From: Paenibacillus macquariensis
Lineage (GTDB): Bacteria; Bacillota; Bacilli; Paenibacillales; Paenibacillaceae
Direction of reading: 5' to 3'
Length of the DNA: 64,000 nucleotides
NCBI RefSeq assembly: GCF_900156375.1
Contig: NZ_FTNK01000008.1
Location: forward strand, 233,472-297,471
Numbering within the stretch: position 1 is the first letter of the stretch; the number at the start of each line of letters is the position of its first letter. Shown in pieces: positions 62,541-64,000 of this stretch. Under the pieces are notes generated by a model, which made no database searches, was not told where the DNA came from, and saw nothing but the letters and a program-made list of their open reading frames with translations. Position numbers and translations under genes: made by a program.

Positions 62541-64000
62541 ATGCGTATGATATGTAAAAAAGGAATATCTATCATCCTAGTAATGTTGATGGTGATAGGT
62601 GGAATGTCGGGACTTATTACGCCCGAAGGAAAAGTCTATGCTGCGGTACCTTTTGCTGGAGGAACGGGTGTAGCAGGCGACCCTTATCAGATTGCAACGG
62701 CCGATCAGCTCAATGAGGTTCGGAATAATTTAGGTGTTGGCATTTATTTTGTGCTGACAGCAGATATTGATTTGGGAGTAAGTCCCTATAGCGGCGGCTG
62801 GACTCCGATAGGAGAAGGATTTAATAAGCGATTCGAAGGAAATATGGACGGCAAAGGTTATAAAATCACGAATCTAAAAATTACAAGATTCGGAAATGGT
62901 AATGGACTTTTCGAATATGCGGGTATGAATAGTGTGATTAGTAATATGAGTCTGGAAAATATCATTATAACTGGACAGAGTGGTTTAGGCGGCTTGGTAG
63001 GATTCAACTATGGAACAATAAGCAACAGCTACGTTAGGGGAGGAAGTGTAGAAGGGTATTCTACGTTAGGCGGCTTGGTAGGAATGAACAATGCACAAGG
63101 AAAAATAAGCAACAGCTACTCTACGGTGAAAGTGATTGGAAGCAATGGTGTAGGCAGCTTGGTTGGTCAGAGTCAAGGAATAATAAGCAACAGCTACGCT
63201 ACGGGGGAAGTGTCAAACGGTATATATGTAGGCGGCTTGGTTGGATATCAAGCTGGAGGGAAAATCGAGAACAGCTACGCTACGGGGAAAGTGAGTGGAA
63301 CTTCTTCGTTAGGCGGCTTGGTTGGTGAGGTTGCCGTAGGAGGAACAATCTTCAAGAACAGCTACTACGACAGCGCAACAACTGGACAACCTTTGGGGGA
63401 AACAGGAAGAGGATTCGGTAAATCAGCCGAAGATATGAGAAACCAAGCCACATTTAGTGGTTGGAATTTCAACTCAGATTGGTATATACTTTCAGGTCAA
63501 TACCCTCAATTATGGGCAGTTACAGCGTTGACACAAGGAACGAATAGGGGAACAACGAAGTTGAACAATGTTGCAGATGGTATGGAGTATTCGATTAATG
63601 GCAGTGCCAGTTACACTGCGATTACGGGTACATCTGTTGATAATATTACTGTAAAAGAGGGAGATAAGATCTCCGTCCGTGTTGTAGCAGATAAATTAAG
63701 CGCAAAACAACTGACGGTAGTTAAAGCGAACATCAAACCGTTAAGAGTAATTGCAACAGAAGCCATCACTGGAGTAACAGTGCCAGTAACAGGCGCGACG
63801 CCAGTATCATTAATAGATGCTACAGCAGAATACACAGCAGCGATTTCATGGTCACCAGCGGGTGCGAAATTTGCTGGAGATACCGCATACACAGCAACGA
63901 TAACGATCACACCCAAAGCAGGATACACATTAACAGGTGTGGCTGAAGACTTCTTTACAGTAGATGGAGCAACAACAGCAAATGAGGCTAATGATGGAGT
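62541..64000 (+). CDS. GLUG-repeat exported surface protein, 3' end outside the window
   Basis: An open frame from ATG 62541 (after GGGGGAGG) to the window end, at least 486 residues. A signal peptide (ISIILVMLMVIGGMSGLI) is followed by an N-terminal beta-helix-like domain (FAGGTGVAGDPYQIATADQL, DIDLGVSP ... GWTPIG) and four or five GLUG repeats of the form GGLVGxNxGxISNSYATGxV (about 147-275). A DUF4073-like region (LNNVADGMEYSINGSASYTA) and an Ig-like domain (TPVSLIDATAEYTAAISWSP) follow. GLUG proteins are surface adhesins or proteases. Anchor and C-terminus are outside the window. Confidence 0.85.
   Translation, partial: MRMICKKGISIILVMLMVIGGMSGLITPEGKVYAAVPFAGGTGVAGDPYQIATADQLNEVRNNLGVGIYFVLTADIDLGVSPYSGGWTPIGEGFNKRFEGNMDGKGYKITNLKITRFGNGNGLFEYAGMNSVISNMSLENIIITGQSGLGGLVGFNYGTISNSYVRGGSVEGYSTLGGLVGMNNAQGKISNSYSTVKVIGSNGVGSLVGQSQGIISNSYATGEVSNGIYVGGLVGYQAGGKIENSYATGKVSGTSSLGGLVGEVAVGGTIFKNSYYDSATTGQPLGETGRGFGKSAEDMRNQATFSGWNFNSDWYILSGQYPQLWAVTALTQGTNRGTTKLNNVADGMEYSINGSASYTAITGTSVDNITVKEGDKISVRVVADKLSAKQLTVVKANIKPLRVIATEAITGVTVPVTGATPVSLIDATAEYTAAISWSPAGAKFAGDTAYTATITITPKAGYTLTGVAEDFFTVDGATTANEANDG

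Noticed and set aside
1..64000. CRISPR arrays, rRNA or tRNA genes, complete insertion sequences or prophage genes
   Set aside because: None of the expected repeats, conserved RNA stretches, transposase or phage structural genes were found.

Overview
The window looks like chromosomal DNA of a spore-forming, motile, Gram-positive Firmicute, most likely a Paenibacillus or close relative. The evidence is: several YesM/YesN-type two-component pairs, large exported proteins (one with three C-terminal S-layer homology domains, one with GLUG repeats), a tyrosyl T-box leader, CotS-type spore-coat kinase homologues, a ureABCEFGD-ureH urease cluster, PerR- and CcpA-type operator sequences, and AGGAGG-type ribosome binding sites. 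No rRNA, tRNA, CRISPR array or intact transposon was seen. The species call is inference from gene content.

Left third (1-24100): the 3' part of a DesR-like regulator; a chemotaxis receptor; a Gfo/Idh/MocA oxidoreductase with a small unknown partner; a two-motif beta/gamma-crystallin protein with both calcium motifs; MscL; a methionine-type ABC importer (metNIQ) whose ATPase lacks the usual C-terminal domain; catalase behind a PerR box; a sugar/H+ symporter; a three-gene sugar-sensing unit (membrane-anchored sugar-binding protein, YesM-like kinase, YesN-like regulator); an exported nucleotide phosphodiesterase/nucleotidase; and a nucleoside import operon (nupNOPQ type) that continues into a molybdopterin oxidoreductase and a nucleoside phosphorylase. 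The exported nucleotidase and the nucleoside importer/phosphorylase make a plausible salvage chain.

Middle (24100-44900): a YheO-type regulator preceded by two 26-bp direct repeats 63 bp apart, followed by a PatB/MalY-like PLP enzyme, an NhaC-family antiporter and a RidA-type deaminase. This is a plausible amino-acid catabolic unit in which RidA clears the enamine made by the lyase. Next are two CotS-family genes, a HAD phosphatase, and a complete urease locus with urea transporter, structural subunits, accessory proteins and a UreH-type nickel transporter. The urea transporter has no ordinary start codon ahead of its conserved N-terminus. Then come a DUF805 membrane protein and a 1520-residue surface protein joining a lamin-tail-like domain, a kinase-like DUF2252 domain, a cadherin-like domain and three SLH domains. 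Downstream is a decayed partial duplication of the end of that gene and of its convergent neighbour, then a ruined TetR regulator whose operator-like palindrome is still intact.

Right third (44900-64000): a YhgE/Pip membrane protein, tyrS behind a T-box with a strong promoter, an OmpR-type two-component pair divergent from an M23 peptidase whose promoter carries 11-bp-phased hexamers, a carbohydrate ABC importer (binding protein plus two permeases, no ATPase gene) transcribed with its own YesM/YesN pair and preceded by a cre site, a MalT-like ATP-dependent regulator, and the start of a large GLUG-repeat surface protein that runs off the window.

No clearly new system is proven. The best leads are the SLH-anchored DUF2252 protein, the sugar-binding protein/kinase/regulator unit with its candidate target promoter, the PatB-NhaC-RidA island, and the duplication scar after the SLH gene.
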